From contig CAWCVR010000007.1 in assembly GCA_963799105.1 (NCBI GenBank), positions 248,001 to 312,000 on the forward strand: 64,000 nucleotides of DNA, written 5' to 3'. This DNA comes from CAWCVR01 sp963799105. Lineage in GTDB: Bacteria > Acidobacteriota > Terriglobia > Bryobacterales > Bryobacteraceae. A program made the position numbers and the translations under genes. Shown here one piece after another: positions 26,712-36,017 of the stretch. Within the stretch, counting starts at the first letter, position 1. Each line of letters begins with the position of its first letter. The notes beneath the pieces are model-generated. The model did no database searches, was not told the DNA's origin, and saw only the letters and a program-made list of their open reading frames with translations.

Positions 26712-28817
26712 CTACTTGCCTTGCTTCGCCAGCTTTTCGCGCTGTTCCTTGAGAACGGCTCTCCGGCTGAGCTTGATTTTGTTGCCTTCGAGCGCCAGCA
26801 CCTTCACCAGGATCTGGTCGCCTTCCTTCAGCTCGTCGCGGACGTCGCGGATGCGGTTCTCGGCGATTTCGCTGATGTGCAGCAGGCCGTCGGTGCCGGG
26901 GAAGATCTCGACAAACGCGCCGAAATCCACCAGGCGGACCACCGTGCCCAGGTAGGTCTTGCCGATCTCCGCGCTGGCGGTGAGATCGCGGATGATCTGC
27001 AGCGCCTTGTTCGCCGAGGCTTCGTCGGCCGAAGCCACGTGCACCGTGCCATCGTCCTCGACGTCGATCTTGACGCCGGTCTGCTCGATGATCCCGCGGA
27101 TCACCTTGCCGCCCGGTCCAATCACGTCGCGGATTTTATCGGTGGGAATGTGCAGGGTGTAAATGCGCGGCGCGTACTGCGAGATGGCGGTCCTGGCCGC
27201 GGCCAGGGCTTCGTTCATCTTGCCTATGATGTGGAGACGGCCGTGGCGCGCCTGCTCCAGGGCTTCCTTCATGATGGCGGTGGTCACGTTGGTGACCTTG
27301 ATATCCATCTGCAGGGCGGTGATGCCTTCGCTGGTGCCGGCCACCTTGAAGTCCATATCGCCGTAGTGGTCCTCGGCGCCGGCGATGTCGGTGAGGATGG
27401 CGTACTTGTCGCCCTCCAGCACCAGGCCCATGGCCACGCCGCCCACGTGCGCGGGCAGGGGAACGCCGGCATCCATGAGCGCCAGCGAGGCGCCGCAAAC
27501 GGTGGCCTGGGAACTGGAACCGTTGGATTCCAGAATGTCGCTGACCACGCGCAGGGTGTACGGGAATCCGTCTTCGGCGGGGATGAGCGCCGAGAGGGCG
27601 CGTTCGGCGAGCGCGCCGTGGCCGATTTCGCGGCGGCCGGGGCCGCGCATGAAACCGGTCTCGCCCACGCTGAAGGGCGGGAAATTGTAGTGCAGCATGA
27701 AGCGCTTGGAGGCTTCACCCGGCTCCAGCAGCTCGATGCGCTGCTCGTCGTCCTTGGTTCCCAGCGTGACCGTCACCAGCGCCTGGGTTTCTCCGCGGGT
27801 GAACAGGGCCGAGCCGTGGACGCGCGGCAGAACGCCGGTTTCGATGGTGATCTTACGGACTTCGTCGAACTTGCGGCCGTCCGGACGGCGGCGGCTGAGC
27901 AGCATTTCGTCGCGGAAAATGCGCTCCTTGAGGGCGTCGTAGCAATGCCCGGCTTCCACGCGCTGCTCGTCGAGGAAGGATTCCAGCACACGCTTCTTGA
28001 GGGAATCGACCAGCGAGTAGCTTTCCAGCTTCTCGTGCTTCTGGGTATTGAGGGCGTCGGCCAAGTCAGCGCGCGCCGCTTTGGAAACCTGTTCGTAGAT
28101 GGCCGGGGCGAGCACCGGCGAAGTGAATTCCATCTTGGGCTTGCCGGCCAGCTTCACCAGCTTGCGAATGCCGGCGGCGATCTTCTTGCAGCACTCGTGG
28201 CCGAATTCGATGGCGCCCAGCACCTCGGCCTCGGAGACCTGCTTCGCGCCGGCCTCCACCATCACGATGCCGCCTTCGGTAGCGGCAACCACGATGTTGA
28301 GCTTGGATTCGCGTCCTTCGGTATAGGAAGGGTTGGCCACGTACTGGCCGTCTTTCATGCCCACGCGTACGCCGCCCAGAACGTGGGCGAACGGGATATC
28401 GGAAATGGCCAGCGCCGCGCCGGCGCCGACGATCGCCAGGGAATTCGGGTCCTGCTCGGGGTCGGCCGAGAGGACCATGGCGATGAGCTGGGTTTCGTAC
28501 AGAAACCCTTCGGGGAACAGCGGGCGGATCGGGCGGTCGATCAACCGGCTGGTGAGAACTTCCTTTTCCGAGAGTCGTCCCTCGCGTTTGATAAAGCCGC
28601 CCGGAATCTTGCCGGCGGCGTAGGTGTACTCGCGGTAGTCCACCGTGAGCGGAAAAAACCCGGCTCCCGGCTTCGGATCGTGGGCCATGCAGGCGGAGAC
28701 GAGCACCGCGGAGTCACCCGAGCGAACGACAACCGCGCCGTTCGCCTGTCTGGCCATCTTGCCGGTTTCCAGGGTAATTGTCCGGCCACCCAAATCGACT
28801 TCAACTATATGCGACAT
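26712..28817 (-). CDS. pnp: Polynucleotide phosphorylase
   Basis: A 701-residue 3'-to-5' exoribonuclease that degrades RNA with phosphate and is part of the RNA degradosome. Two RNase PH domains: the first is near residues 10-145 and the second near 300-460, with the catalytic Asp pair in DFKVAGTSEGITALQMD. The KH domain carries the GxxG loop in IRDVIGPGGKVIRGI, and the C-terminal S1 domain shows YLGTVVRLVDFGAFVEI. Length is normal. It follows rpsO on the same strand with a 222-base gap, the classic rpsO-pnp order; the gap holds no gene and may carry a 5' leader that PNPase autoregulates in other bacteria. Confidence 0.96.
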   Translation of the reverse strand: MSHIVEVDLGGRTITLETGKMARQANGAVVVRSGDSAVLVSACMAHDPKPGAGFFPLTVDYREYTYAAGKIPGGFIKREGRLSEKEVLTSRLIDRPIRPLFPEGFLYETQLIAMVLSADPEQDPNSLAIVGAGAALAISDIPFAHVLGGVRVGMKDGQYVANPSYTEGRESKLNIVVAATEGGIVMVEAGAKQVSEAEVLGAIEFGHECCKKIAAGIRKLVKLAGKPKMEFTSPVLAPAIYEQVSKAARADLADALNTQKHEKLESYSLVDSLKKRVLESFLDEQRVEAGHCYDALKERIFRDEMLLSRRRPDGRKFDEVRKITIETGVLPRVHGSALFTRGETQALVTVTLGTKDDEQRIELLEPGEASKRFMLHYNFPPFSVGETGFMRGPGRREIGHGALAERALSALIPAEDGFPYTLRVVSDILESNGSSSQATVCGASLALMDAGVPLPAHVGGVAMGLVLEGDKYAILTDIAGAEDHYGDMDFKVAGTSEGITALQMDIKVTNVTTAIMKEALEQARHGRLHIIGKMNEALAAARTAISQYAPRIYTLHIPTDKIRDVIGPGGKVIRGIIEQTGVKIDVEDDGTVHVASADEASANKALQIIRDLTASAEIGKTYLGTVVRLVDFGAFVEIFPGTDGLLHISEIAENRIRDVRDELKEGDQILVKVLALEGNKIKLSRRAVLKEQREKLAKQGK

Positions 28818-29039
28818 ATTCTAAACCTTTACCTCCAACCAAGGCCGGGCGCCGGCCCAACGGCCGCGTCCCGAACCAATCGCGAAACGGTCCCTCGCGG
28901 ACCCTGTGAGACGGGAGTTGACAGGATTTCGAGCCACGGCGCCGCCGGGGCACGCGCCCCAGCCCGTCCGGGCCCAAATGGGTATGATCGGAAGCACCCG
29001 CCGTAACGCTGGAAGCAGGCCGCTTCCGAGCAAATGGAA

Positions 29040-29309
29040 CTACCGGCGAATGCCTAAACGTTGCAGAACTGCCTTGTAGCGCTCCGGATCCGTATCGCGC
29101 AGGTACGTCAGAAGCCGGCGGCGCTTCGCGACCAGGGTCAACAGCCCCTTGCGGGAACCATTGTCCTTGCGATGCGTCTTGAAATGCTCCGTCAACATGG
29201 TGATGCGCTTGCTCGACAGGGCAATCTGTACTTCCGGTGACCCGGTATCGGATTTGTGGCGTTGATTGGTGGAAAGAATCTGCCGCTTTGCTTCAATCGC
29301 CAGTGCCAT
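29040..29309 (-). CDS. rpsO: Ribosomal protein S15
   Basis: An 89-residue protein of exact family length with the S15 core RITMLTEHFKTHRKDNGSRKGLLTLV and ending YLRDTDPERYKAVLQRLGIRR. It binds 16S rRNA in the small subunit platform. An AAGGAG site lies 13 bases before the ATG. It is transcribed toward pnp. A TATTCTAT box on the minus strand near 29362-29369 is a possible promoter; it abuts the palindromic repeat at 29372. Confidence 0.96.
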   Translation of the reverse strand: MALAIEAKRQILSTNQRHKSDTGSPEVQIALSSKRITMLTEHFKTHRKDNGSRKGLLTLVAKRRRLLTYLRDTDPERYKAVLQRLGIRR

Positions 29310-29355
29310 TCTAGGGGTAATGCTCCTTGTCTTCTCTTAATCTCGTTTCGGTACG

Positions 29356-29949
29356 TTAAATAGAATAGCACATGTGGGGCGGACCCCCTGGTCCGCGGCC
29401 GGCCCCCTGGCCGGCCCATCCCGCGCTGGACCACTGAAACTCGCTGGCATCCGTCACCAGCCCCGCCCGCACCGGGTTTTCCTCGATGTAGCTCCGTATC
29501 CGCTCGAACTCCCGCTCGTTCCTTACCAGGTGGTCATAGCTCTCCTCCTGCCAGAACCGTTTCCCCGTCAATGCCAACATGGCATTGGCCCGCTTGGAGG
29601 TGATGCCTTTGAGGGATCTGGTCAGCTTGGGCAATTCGATGGCTGGGGTTACCAGCAAATGCACGTGGTTCGGCATGACCGCGAAAGCGTGCAGGGTGTA
29701 ATGGCCGAGGGTGCCGGCATTGTACTCGATGGCATCCACAATCATGCTGGCAACCGCCGGCTGGCGAAGATAGAATACGCCGGTGCGGGTTTCGTCGAGC
29801 AGCCGGTCCATGGCATCGAACGCCTGGCCGGAGGTGAGCGCGGCCGCGGGGAACGGCCGGTGGGGCGGCAGGCTGTCGTAGAGACGCCAGGTGAGGAAGA
29901 CGGGGCGTTCGGTGTCGTAGAGGTGGGGTAGGTGACGCTCGTGGAACAT
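29356..29949 (-). CDS. REP-associated tyrosine transposase (RAYT, HUH family)
   Basis: A 197-residue protein of the TnpREP/Y1 family. The HUH-type metal motif is visible in AVMPNHVHLLV, and the catalytic tyrosine in FWQEESYDHLVRNEREFERIRSYIEENPVRAGL. These enzymes cut single-stranded REP hairpins. The gene is bracketed by inverted copies of the GTRGGGCGGACC palindrome (29372-29420 and 29999-30044), and its last ~22 codons (GWAGQGAGRGPGGPPH) are themselves encoded by the downstream copy. It is the obvious candidate for having spread that repeat family through this window. Confidence 0.9.
   Translation of the reverse strand: MFHERHLPHLYDTERPVFLTWRLYDSLPPHRPFPAAALTSGQAFDAMDRLLDETRTGVFYLRQPAVASMIVDAIEYNAGTLGHYTLHAFAVMPNHVHLLVTPAIELPKLTRSLKGITSKRANAMLALTGKRFWQEESYDHLVRNEREFERIRSYIEENPVRAGLVTDASEFQWSSAGWAGQGAGRGPGGPPHMCYSI
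29372..29420 (+). repeat. Palindromic repeat, left flank of RAYT
   Basis: GTGGGGCGGACCCCCTGGTC followed by CGCGGCCGGCCCCCTGGCC and GGCC: two adjacent hairpins. Its reverse complement matches 29999-30044 with about two mismatches over 43 bases, so the two copies form terminal inverted repeats around the RAYT gene. Confidence 0.9.
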
Positions 29950-29998
29950 TATGCGAGAGTAGTTCGGCGAAAGGGGCGGAGTTCTCAGTTAAGACGGG

Positions 29999-30044
29999 AA
30001 GGCCGGCCGGGGGGCCGGCCGCGGACCAGGGGGTCCGCCCTACT
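29999..30044 (+). repeat. Palindromic repeat, right flank of RAYT and end of a VWA gene
   Basis: GGCCGGCCGGGGGGCCGGCC then GCGGACCAGGGGGTCCGCCC and TAC. The final CTAC contains, on the minus strand, the TAG stop codon of the VWA gene that ends at 30040. Confidence 0.9.
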
Positions 30045-32166
30045 GACCGGTGGCAGCGGCGGGAGGTGAGGGTTGGCGCACCTCGAAATCCATCCACTGC
30101 GAGGCGACGCGGTAGTCCGGGTCGGCGAGTTTGTCGGTCACGATCAGTTGCAAAACGTAGTCGCCGGGCTTCATCGCGGCCCCCAGGCGGAATTCGCCGG
30201 CGGCGGCCAGGTGGGCGGGATCTCCCTGCTGAGCCGTGTCCGCGGGGCGTGGCTGGCCCTGGTTGATCTGCACGCCATCGCGGAACACGCGCGCTTCCAT
30301 CTCCAGTTGCGGCTGCTTGTTCGAGTCCGTGCGCGCGTTCAGAATCTGCAAGGCGTAGAGCACCGGCTCGCCGGGCACGAAGCTGCGATCCGCCGGCGTG
30401 CCCAGCGGATTGTCGGGCGCGGCCTGGCCCTCGGGGGCGTCGGCCGCGGGCTGCCGCAGTGCGCCGGTGGCGTCCCGCAGCATGATGGAAGATAGCGCCA
30501 GCCGGCCCTTGGCCACGTCGGGCACTTCGATGAACTGGCTGGCCGAGCCGATCTGCAACGAGGCCGAATCGCGCACCGCGACGCGCATCTGGTAGCCGCC
30601 CGGCTTCTTCACCGGATGGTGGAGGGCATAGGTAAACCCGCTGCGCAGCGCCTGCTGGTACCGGTCGTCCTTCAGGGTGATCGTGTAGATCTTCCCGGAC
30701 GGGTTTTCCACTTTCTCGTTCTCGGTGAAGGTGGCGCTGAGAACCTCGATGACGGCTTTGTGCGCGCCCTCGGGAGTATCCTCGAACTTCAGGTCTTTGG
30801 CGTCGAGATAGAGCAACGCATTGATCGAAGAACCCGACTTGGCGCTGTTGGCGAACAGCGCGGTCATGCGGATGTGGAGGTTGCCGGCGCCGAAGGGCGA
30901 CATCAGGGCGTGCATCAGCTCGGCCTGCGGCGTGAGTTCCCTGACCCGCGGCACATCCTGATTGCCGAGGAACCCGGTGCGCGTGCGGACCTGCAAGCCG
31001 GCGCGCTTCACGCGCACGGTGATGTGATGGAAGCGGAACTGGCCGGTCTTCGGGTCGAACGTGCCGGCCGCGGGGTGGTAGCCGATCAGGTAGTAGCCAT
31101 TGGAATCCTCCACCACGCGGTGGATGGCGGCGCCGAGGTCGTTCTGGTCGTGGGTGAACGTGCCGCCGGTGGCCTGGGCCAACAGGACCATGCCGTCCTG
31201 GGAGTTGAACATCCGCATGGAACGCTGCGCGGGGATGGCGCCTGCTCGAGCGGCGCTTCGGGGGTGGTCCGCGGCAGTGAGCGCGAGGGTCTGCAAACCG
31301 CGCGGGTCGATGCTGGAGATCACCACGGCGGCGCGGCCGGCGGCGTCGGCCAGCCGGTTCAATCCCTCCTGGGCGCGCGGGTCGGCCCCGGCGCCGGTCA
31401 GGATGTGCAGATCCTCGGTGAACAGGATCACCGTCTTGCGGCCGGGCAGCTCCTTCAACCCGTTAACCACGTTGGTGATGGCCTGGATGCTGGCGGCGTT
31501 AAGATTGCTGCGCCTCTCGGCCGCCCCCTGTCCCGCCCCCAACCCGCCGCCTCCTCCGAAGCTGCTGATCCCCACTCGCCCGAAGCTGTTGTACCGGATG
31601 CGGTTGATGGCGAGGTGGAGCACGCGCTTGTCGGTGGTGAACTGCTCGAGCGACCCCACGCCGGAGCCGGTGCGGATGACCGCGGCAATATCCCCGGGCT
31701 GCATATCCTGGTCGACGAATTTCTCCAGGGCGGAACGCACCACGGGAACGTTCTCGGCCGCCAAGGCGAGATCGTCCACCACCAGCGCGAAGGTGCGGCG
31801 GGCCTGGCTGGCGCGCACGGGCACGGGCGGCGGAGCGGCGGGATTGTTGACCGGCTTCTTGCCGCGCGCGGGCGCCGCGGCCGGGACTGCGGGCTGGCCG
31901 GGCCTGGTGCTGATGTAGGAAAAGTTGGTGATGACCTGCGGCTTGCCGTCCTGGCGGATCTCGAAATCCGCTTTCTTCAGGTCCTCGACCAACTTGCCCT
32001 GCGCGTCGGTGACGAGAGCGTCCACCTGCACCAGATTGACGTTGATGCGGATCACGTCTTCCGGTTGCGGCGCCGGGGCGGCCTGCGGCCGGGTGGGCGG
32101 ATTCTGCGCCAAAGCGAGCGCCATGACCCCCACAAGCGAAATGAATGGAACCAACCGCCTGATCAT
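30040..32166 (-). CDS. Secreted VWA-domain protein, acidobacterial VWFA-related type (1)
   Basis: A 708-residue exported protein. Signal peptide: VPFISLVGVMALALAQ. It starts with the family opening IRINVNLVQVDALVTDAQGKLVEDLKKADFEIRQDG, then a VWA domain (TFALVVDDLALAAENV, about residues 125-330) with partly degenerate MIDAS (DDLAL in place of DxSxS). A beta-rich C-terminus includes DSNGYYLIGYHPA. Such proteins are very abundant in Solibacter; their partners are unknown. The TAG stop (30040-30042) is the first TAG of the palindromic repeat. It shares its layout with the next gene and is probably a tandem paralogue. Confidence 0.85.
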   Translation of the reverse strand: MIRRLVPFISLVGVMALALAQNPPTRPQAAPAPQPEDVIRINVNLVQVDALVTDAQGKLVEDLKKADFEIRQDGKPQVITNFSYISTRPGQPAVPAAAPARGKKPVNNPAAPPPVPVRASQARRTFALVVDDLALAAENVPVVRSALEKFVDQDMQPGDIAAVIRTGSGVGSLEQFTTDKRVLHLAINRIRYNSFGRVGISSFGGGGGLGAGQGAAERRSNLNAASIQAITNVVNGLKELPGRKTVILFTEDLHILTGAGADPRAQEGLNRLADAAGRAAVVISSIDPRGLQTLALTAADHPRSAARAGAIPAQRSMRMFNSQDGMVLLAQATGGTFTHDQNDLGAAIHRVVEDSNGYYLIGYHPAAGTFDPKTGQFRFHHITVRVKRAGLQVRTRTGFLGNQDVPRVRELTPQAELMHALMSPFGAGNLHIRMTALFANSAKSGSSINALLYLDAKDLKFEDTPEGAHKAVIEVLSATFTENEKVENPSGKIYTITLKDDRYQQALRSGFTYALHHPVKKPGGYQMRVAVRDSASLQIGSASQFIEVPDVAKGRLALSSIMLRDATGALRQPAADAPEGQAAPDNPLGTPADRSFVPGEPVLYALQILNARTDSNKQPQLEMEARVFRDGVQINQGQPRPADTAQQGDPAHLAAAGEFRLGAAMKPGDYVLQLIVTDKLADPDYRVASQWMDFEVRQPSPPAAATGQ

Positions 32167-32289
32167 TGCGGAGTAATTCTCCTTGCCTTCAGTTTAACGT
32201 GCACGAGAGAAGCCGCCGGTCCGGACCGTACCGCGGCCGCTCTCCATATTGGAAACACGGCAGGGCGGGCGGATGTTCCGGCTCCGCCG

Positions 32290-32312
32290 TTTTGACAGCG
32301 GCCCTGTCAAAA
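32290..32312 (+). repeat. Perfect 9-bp inverted repeat TTTTGACAG...CTGTCAAAA
   Basis: Arms 32290-32298 and 32304-32312 with a five-base spacer, in the 485-base gap between two VWA genes transcribed leftward. Similar TTGACAG/CTGTCAA words flank several GTGGGGC repeats (2050, 17325, 32364, 54429, 54457), so it may be a repeat border; an operator is an alternative. No gene lies in 32167-32651. Confidence 0.6.
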
Positions 32313-32374
32313 CGACATCGTAAGTAATTGAAACAGCGATACTTACAAAAACTTTCGACAGAGAACCTGTCAAA

Positions 32375-32563
32375 GTGGGGCGGACCCCCCGGTCCGCGCG
32401 GGACGCCCTCGTCCCGCTACCAGCTAGCGTAGTGCGGCATGCAGAATAGCCAGTATTCGTCTGGGCGCCTGAGCAGGGTAGGGCAGGCGCTTTCGCCTGC
32501 CAATGCCGGATTGGCACCCCGGTTTTGGAGCGTTCAGTTGGCAGGCGGAAGCGCCTGCCCCAC
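32375..32563 (+). repeat. Cluster of palindromic repeats between VWA genes
   Basis: Three blocks: 32375-32420 (GTGGGGCGGACC then CGGGACGCCCTCGTCCCG), 32478-32501 (GTAGGGCAGGCGCTTTCGCC) and 32540-32563 (GGCAGGCGGAAGCGCCTGCC then CCAC). The last two are inverted to each other. Two subfamilies (GGCGGACC and GGCAGGCG) lie side by side here. Confidence 0.85.
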
Positions 32564-32651
32564 TTCGTTTCGCGATACCCGTCAGGACCTCGGGTCGCGG
32601 TAGGGACGGTCATCGCTGTCCGCCCCACCGAAAACCGATCTTCGGCGGCAT

Positions 32652-34811
32652 TCAGCGTGCGGCCGCCTCCGTGGCGCCCGGCGCCGCGGGATCGACGACT
32701 TCGAAATCCATCCACTGCGACACTTGCGCATTCTTCGGCGGCGCGAGAGTGTCGGTGACGGTTACCTGCAGAATGTATTCTCCCGGGACCAGCGCGGGGA
32801 CGAGCCGCAGTATCCCTCCGGCAACGTAGCGAGTGGGGTCTTCCGCGTCCGGCATTACGTCGTGAAATTCGCCGCCTGTAAACACCAGTTTCCCGTCGCA
32901 GTACAAACGGATCTGCGCGGTGAGTTGCGGCCGCTTGGGCGTCCCGGCGAGCAAGGGGTTGAGAATCGCGAACCCATAGGACACGATCTGCCCCGGCCGG
33001 AAGCGCCGCACGGCCGCACCGCCTTCGCTCCCTACCTCGACGTTGCCGTCCTGCGACGTGCCACTCTCCGGCTTCGCGAGCGTCTTCAGAATTTCGTTGG
33101 ACGCGAGTTTGACGACCACGCCGGACATCGCCAATTGTCCCTTGCGCACGTCCGGCACGGAGACCACCTGGCTGGCGGAGCCGATGCGTTGGGAAGCCCA
33201 GTCCCGCACCACCGCGCGAATCAGAAACGCGCCCGGCTCAAGCGCCGGCGTGTTCACATCGAGCATGAACCCCTCCTTCAGCGCCCGGCGGTAGACGTCG
33301 TCCGGCAGGCGGATCGGCACCACGCGTTGAGATTGCGTCCCGTTCTGATTGAACCCGCAGTACGCCAGGGCGACAAAATCCACCTTCGCGCTCCACGCGC
33401 CGCCGGGCTCCTGAACGAAGGTCAGATCCCTGGCGTCGATATGCAGTACGGAGTGCACCACCGGTCCCGACTCCTTGGAGTCCATGAACCATGAAGTCAA
33501 CCGGACCTTGAGACCGGTAGTGGCGAAGGGCGACGCCAGCGCTTCGGCCAGTTGCCGTTCGCGCGTCCGATTGGTGGACGCGGTTTCGACGCGGAGCGCT
33601 TCGTCCGGCACGCCTTCAAACCCGCTCTTCCAGCGCACCTTCAGTTCCGGCCGGTTGACCCGGACCGTCACCCTGTGAAACGCGGCGCTGCCCGGGTTCT
33701 TTTCGAAGGTATCTTCGCCGGGAGAGTAGCCCAGTAAGTAGTAACCCAACTGGTCGTCAGCGGCCTCGCGGATGGCGCCGGGGATATCGCTGGTGTTGCG
33801 ATAGAACAGCCCGCCGGTGCGCGCCGCCAGGGAGCTCAGTCCGCCCTGCGAACCGGAATCGGAGCCGGGCTCGTTCTCGTCCCGCGCGCCGCCGTGCAGG
33901 GGCGGGGAATGCCGCGCGGTCTGGCCGGGCGCGGAAACCTGGTTGTCGCCCGCCGGCGGCCGCGGGCCGGCGCGCAACCCGCCGGGATCGACGGTGTAGA
34001 GCGATACCGCGGACCGGTTGGCCAGGTCGGCGATGTGGTCGAGCGCATCGGTCAGCTCGGGCTTCACCAGCAGCGAGTCCGCAAGGAACACGATGGATTT
34101 GCGGCCCGGAAAGCGCTTCATGCCGAGGATGACTTCTTCCAGGGTGCGCAGCGTGCCCAGGGCGGACAGGGAGTAGCCGTAGTCGAGGGCCTCGGGCTGG
34201 CCTTGCGGGGGGTGCTCGCCTCCGCCCGCGCCGGGCTCCGCGCCATCGATGTTGGCGAATCCCACGCGGCCGAAGTACTGCCACTTGAGCTGATCGACGG
34301 CTTCCAGCAGGATCCGTTTGTCGTTGGTGAACTGTTCCAGTATGGCCACGCCGCCGCCCGTGCGCAGCAGCGCCACCAGGTCGCCGGGCTGCATCGCGCG
34401 CTCGATATACTTGCGCAGCCCGTCGCGCGTGCGCACCAGGCTTTCGAAGGAAAGCGCCGTGTCGTCCACCACTATGGCGACGGTGCGCTGCACCTGGCCG
34501 GCCGATATGGGCGCCGGCCCCGTGGGCGCGGCCGCCGGCCCGCTGTCTTCGGCGGCGGGAGGAGGTTCGGGGACGTACGAGAACCGGGTGATCTTCCGCG
34601 GCTGGCCGTCCTGCAGAATCTGGAAGTCATCCTTACTCAGCCCGGGCACGTGGCGCCCCGACGAATCCGTGACCACGGCGTCCACCTGCACCAGCGTCGC
34701 GGTGATGCGCAGGGCGGGCGGCGCCGCCGGCCCGGTTTGAGGCGCCTGCCAACACCACGCCAGCAGGGCCGCGGCGGGCAGTAAAGAGGATGAGCGAAGC
34801 GCGGCTGACAT
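32652..34811 (-). CDS. Secreted VWA-domain protein, acidobacterial VWFA-related type (2)
   Basis: A 719-residue paralogue of the gene at 30040. Signal peptide with possible lipid-type cysteine (LLPAAALLAWCWQAP), family opening LVQVDAVVTDSSGRHVPGLSKDDFQILQDG, VWA domain (TVAIVVDDTALSFESL, about residues 110-300), and the conserved DQLGYYLLGYSPG. The C-terminal half is a chain of beta-sandwich segments ending near SQWMDFEVVDPAAPGA, as in gene 1 (SQWMDFEVRQP). Its start is 41 bases from the divergent third VWA gene, so the two share a promoter region. Confidence 0.85.
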   Translation of the reverse strand: MSAALRSSSLLPAAALLAWCWQAPQTGPAAPPALRITATLVQVDAVVTDSSGRHVPGLSKDDFQILQDGQPRKITRFSYVPEPPPAAEDSGPAAAPTGPAPISAGQVQRTVAIVVDDTALSFESLVRTRDGLRKYIERAMQPGDLVALLRTGGGVAILEQFTNDKRILLEAVDQLKWQYFGRVGFANIDGAEPGAGGGEHPPQGQPEALDYGYSLSALGTLRTLEEVILGMKRFPGRKSIVFLADSLLVKPELTDALDHIADLANRSAVSLYTVDPGGLRAGPRPPAGDNQVSAPGQTARHSPPLHGGARDENEPGSDSGSQGGLSSLAARTGGLFYRNTSDIPGAIREAADDQLGYYLLGYSPGEDTFEKNPGSAAFHRVTVRVNRPELKVRWKSGFEGVPDEALRVETASTNRTRERQLAEALASPFATTGLKVRLTSWFMDSKESGPVVHSVLHIDARDLTFVQEPGGAWSAKVDFVALAYCGFNQNGTQSQRVVPIRLPDDVYRRALKEGFMLDVNTPALEPGAFLIRAVVRDWASQRIGSASQVVSVPDVRKGQLAMSGVVVKLASNEILKTLAKPESGTSQDGNVEVGSEGGAAVRRFRPGQIVSYGFAILNPLLAGTPKRPQLTAQIRLYCDGKLVFTGGEFHDVMPDAEDPTRYVAGGILRLVPALVPGEYILQVTVTDTLAPPKNAQVSQWMDFEVVDPAAPGATEAAAR

Positions 34812-34852
34812 AGGGACCAGTCTCAGTGTACTATCCAGTAAGAGATCCTAAA

Positions 34853-35794
34853 ATGGCCATTTATAGCCAAGTACGGCGCGCCATCCTGCCGTTCCTGTTG
34901 GCGGGCGCGGCGGCGGCGCAAATCGACCTCAACCCTCAACGGGACCCCACCGTCATCCGCGTGAATGTCAGCCTGGTGAACCTGCTCTGCGCCGTGCGCG
35001 ACAAGAAGGGGGCTTACGTCAACGACCTCTCGAAGGACGATTTCGCGGTCCTGGACAACGGCCGCCGCCAGACCATCACGCATTTCGCGCGCCAGGCGGA
35101 CTCGCCCCTCACGGTGGCCGTGATGCTGGATGTCAGCCCCAGCGTGGTGAATATCCTCGATACCGAAAAGGCCGCCGCCGGCCAGTTCTTCGCCAACGTG
35201 CTTCGTCCCGGCGACCAGGCGCTGCTGGTGGGCTTCGCGCAGTATGTGCTGGTCTGGCAGGATCTGACCTCGTCGCGGGAGCGGCTCCAGGGGGCGCTGG
35301 ATCGCGCCGGGCCGATGGCCCCATTGGCCGAGGGACCGGCCGCGCGAGGCGGAACGCTGCTGCGCGATGCCGTGAACCTGGTGGCCGCGCAGAAACTTAG
35401 GAAACTGCCCGGCCGCAAGACCGCCATCCTGATCACCGACGGCGAGGACCTGGGCAGCCGCGTCAGCCTGAATGAGACCATCCATGCCGCCCACGAAGCC
35501 GACGCCGTGATTTACTGCATCTATTACGTGGACCGCAAGCGTGCGCACGGAACCGGCCTCGATGTGCTACAGGCGATGTCGGATTCGACCGGCGGCCGCA
35601 CGTTCCAACTGGGCGGGAAGATGACCCTCCAGAAGGTCTTCGCCGAAATCGAAGAGGAGATGCGCAATCAGTACGCCATCGGGTACGCGCCCCCGGAAGG
35701 GTCCGGGAAGGGCGACTTCCACAAGTTGGAAGTGAAGCCGCTTAAGCCCGGCCTCACGGTGCAGGCGCGCAACGGATATTACGCGGCGAAGTAG
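34853..35794 (+). CDS. Secreted VWA-domain protein, short form (3)
   Basis: A 313-residue protein: signal (AILPFLLAGAAAAQ), the family opening IRVNVSLVNLLCAVRDKKGAYVNDL, then a VWA domain with a good MIDAS site (VAVMLDVSPSVVN, DxSxS-like; ITDGEDLG) and the end RNQYAIGYAPPEG...VQARNGYY. It lacks the long C-terminal beta region of its neighbours. The stop TAG (35792-35794) lies in the first bases of a palindromic repeat (GTAGGGCGGACC). The gene's last ~48 codons recur twice just downstream. ATG 34853 is used; nine codons further upstream is possible. Confidence 0.87.
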   Translation: MAIYSQVRRAILPFLLAGAAAAQIDLNPQRDPTVIRVNVSLVNLLCAVRDKKGAYVNDLSKDDFAVLDNGRRQTITHFARQADSPLTVAVMLDVSPSVVNILDTEKAAAGQFFANVLRPGDQALLVGFAQYVLVWQDLTSSRERLQGALDRAGPMAPLAEGPAARGGTLLRDAVNLVAAQKLRKLPGRKTAILITDGEDLGSRVSLNETIHAAHEADAVIYCIYYVDRKRAHGTGLDVLQAMSDSTGGRTFQLGGKMTLQKVFAEIEEEMRNQYAIGYAPPEGSGKGDFHKLEVKPLKPGLTVQARNGYYAAK

Positions 35795-35881
35795 GGCGGA
35801 CCCCCTGGTCCGCGCGGGACGCCCTCGTCCCGCTCTTCGCTTTCGACATCGAGCCAGAGGCCGGCCAGGGGGCCGCCCCAC
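35791..35881 (+). repeat. Palindromic repeat after VWA gene 3
   Basis: GTAGGGCGGACCCCCTGGTC, CGGGACGCCCTCGTCCCG, then GGCCGGCCAGGGGGCC and GCCCCAC. Compared with the blocks at 36014 and 36268 it lacks the CGCGGACCAGGGGGTCC part near its right end. Confidence 0.85.
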
Positions 35882-36017
35882 ATCGAAGAGGAGATGCGCA
35901 ATCAGTACGCCATCGGGTACGCGCTTCCGGAAGGGCGACTTCCACAAGTTGGAGGTAAAGCCGCTTAAGTCCGGCCTCACGGTGCAGGCGCGCAACGGAT
36001 ATTACTCGGCGAAGTAG
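35882..36017 (+). pseudogene. Copy of the VWA gene 3 tail (first extra copy)
   Basis: Matches 35648-35794 (ATCGAAGAGGAGATGCGC to AAGTAG) with a few substitutions and an 11-base deletion (TCCGGGAAGGG missing after CCGGAAGGG) that breaks the frame. It has no start or signal and should not be a gene. It ends with the same GTAG repeat junction as the real gene. Confidence 0.85.

Noticed and set aside
26721..29006. 761-codon open frame on the plus strand
   Set aside because: Antisense shadow of pnp, a highly conserved gene.
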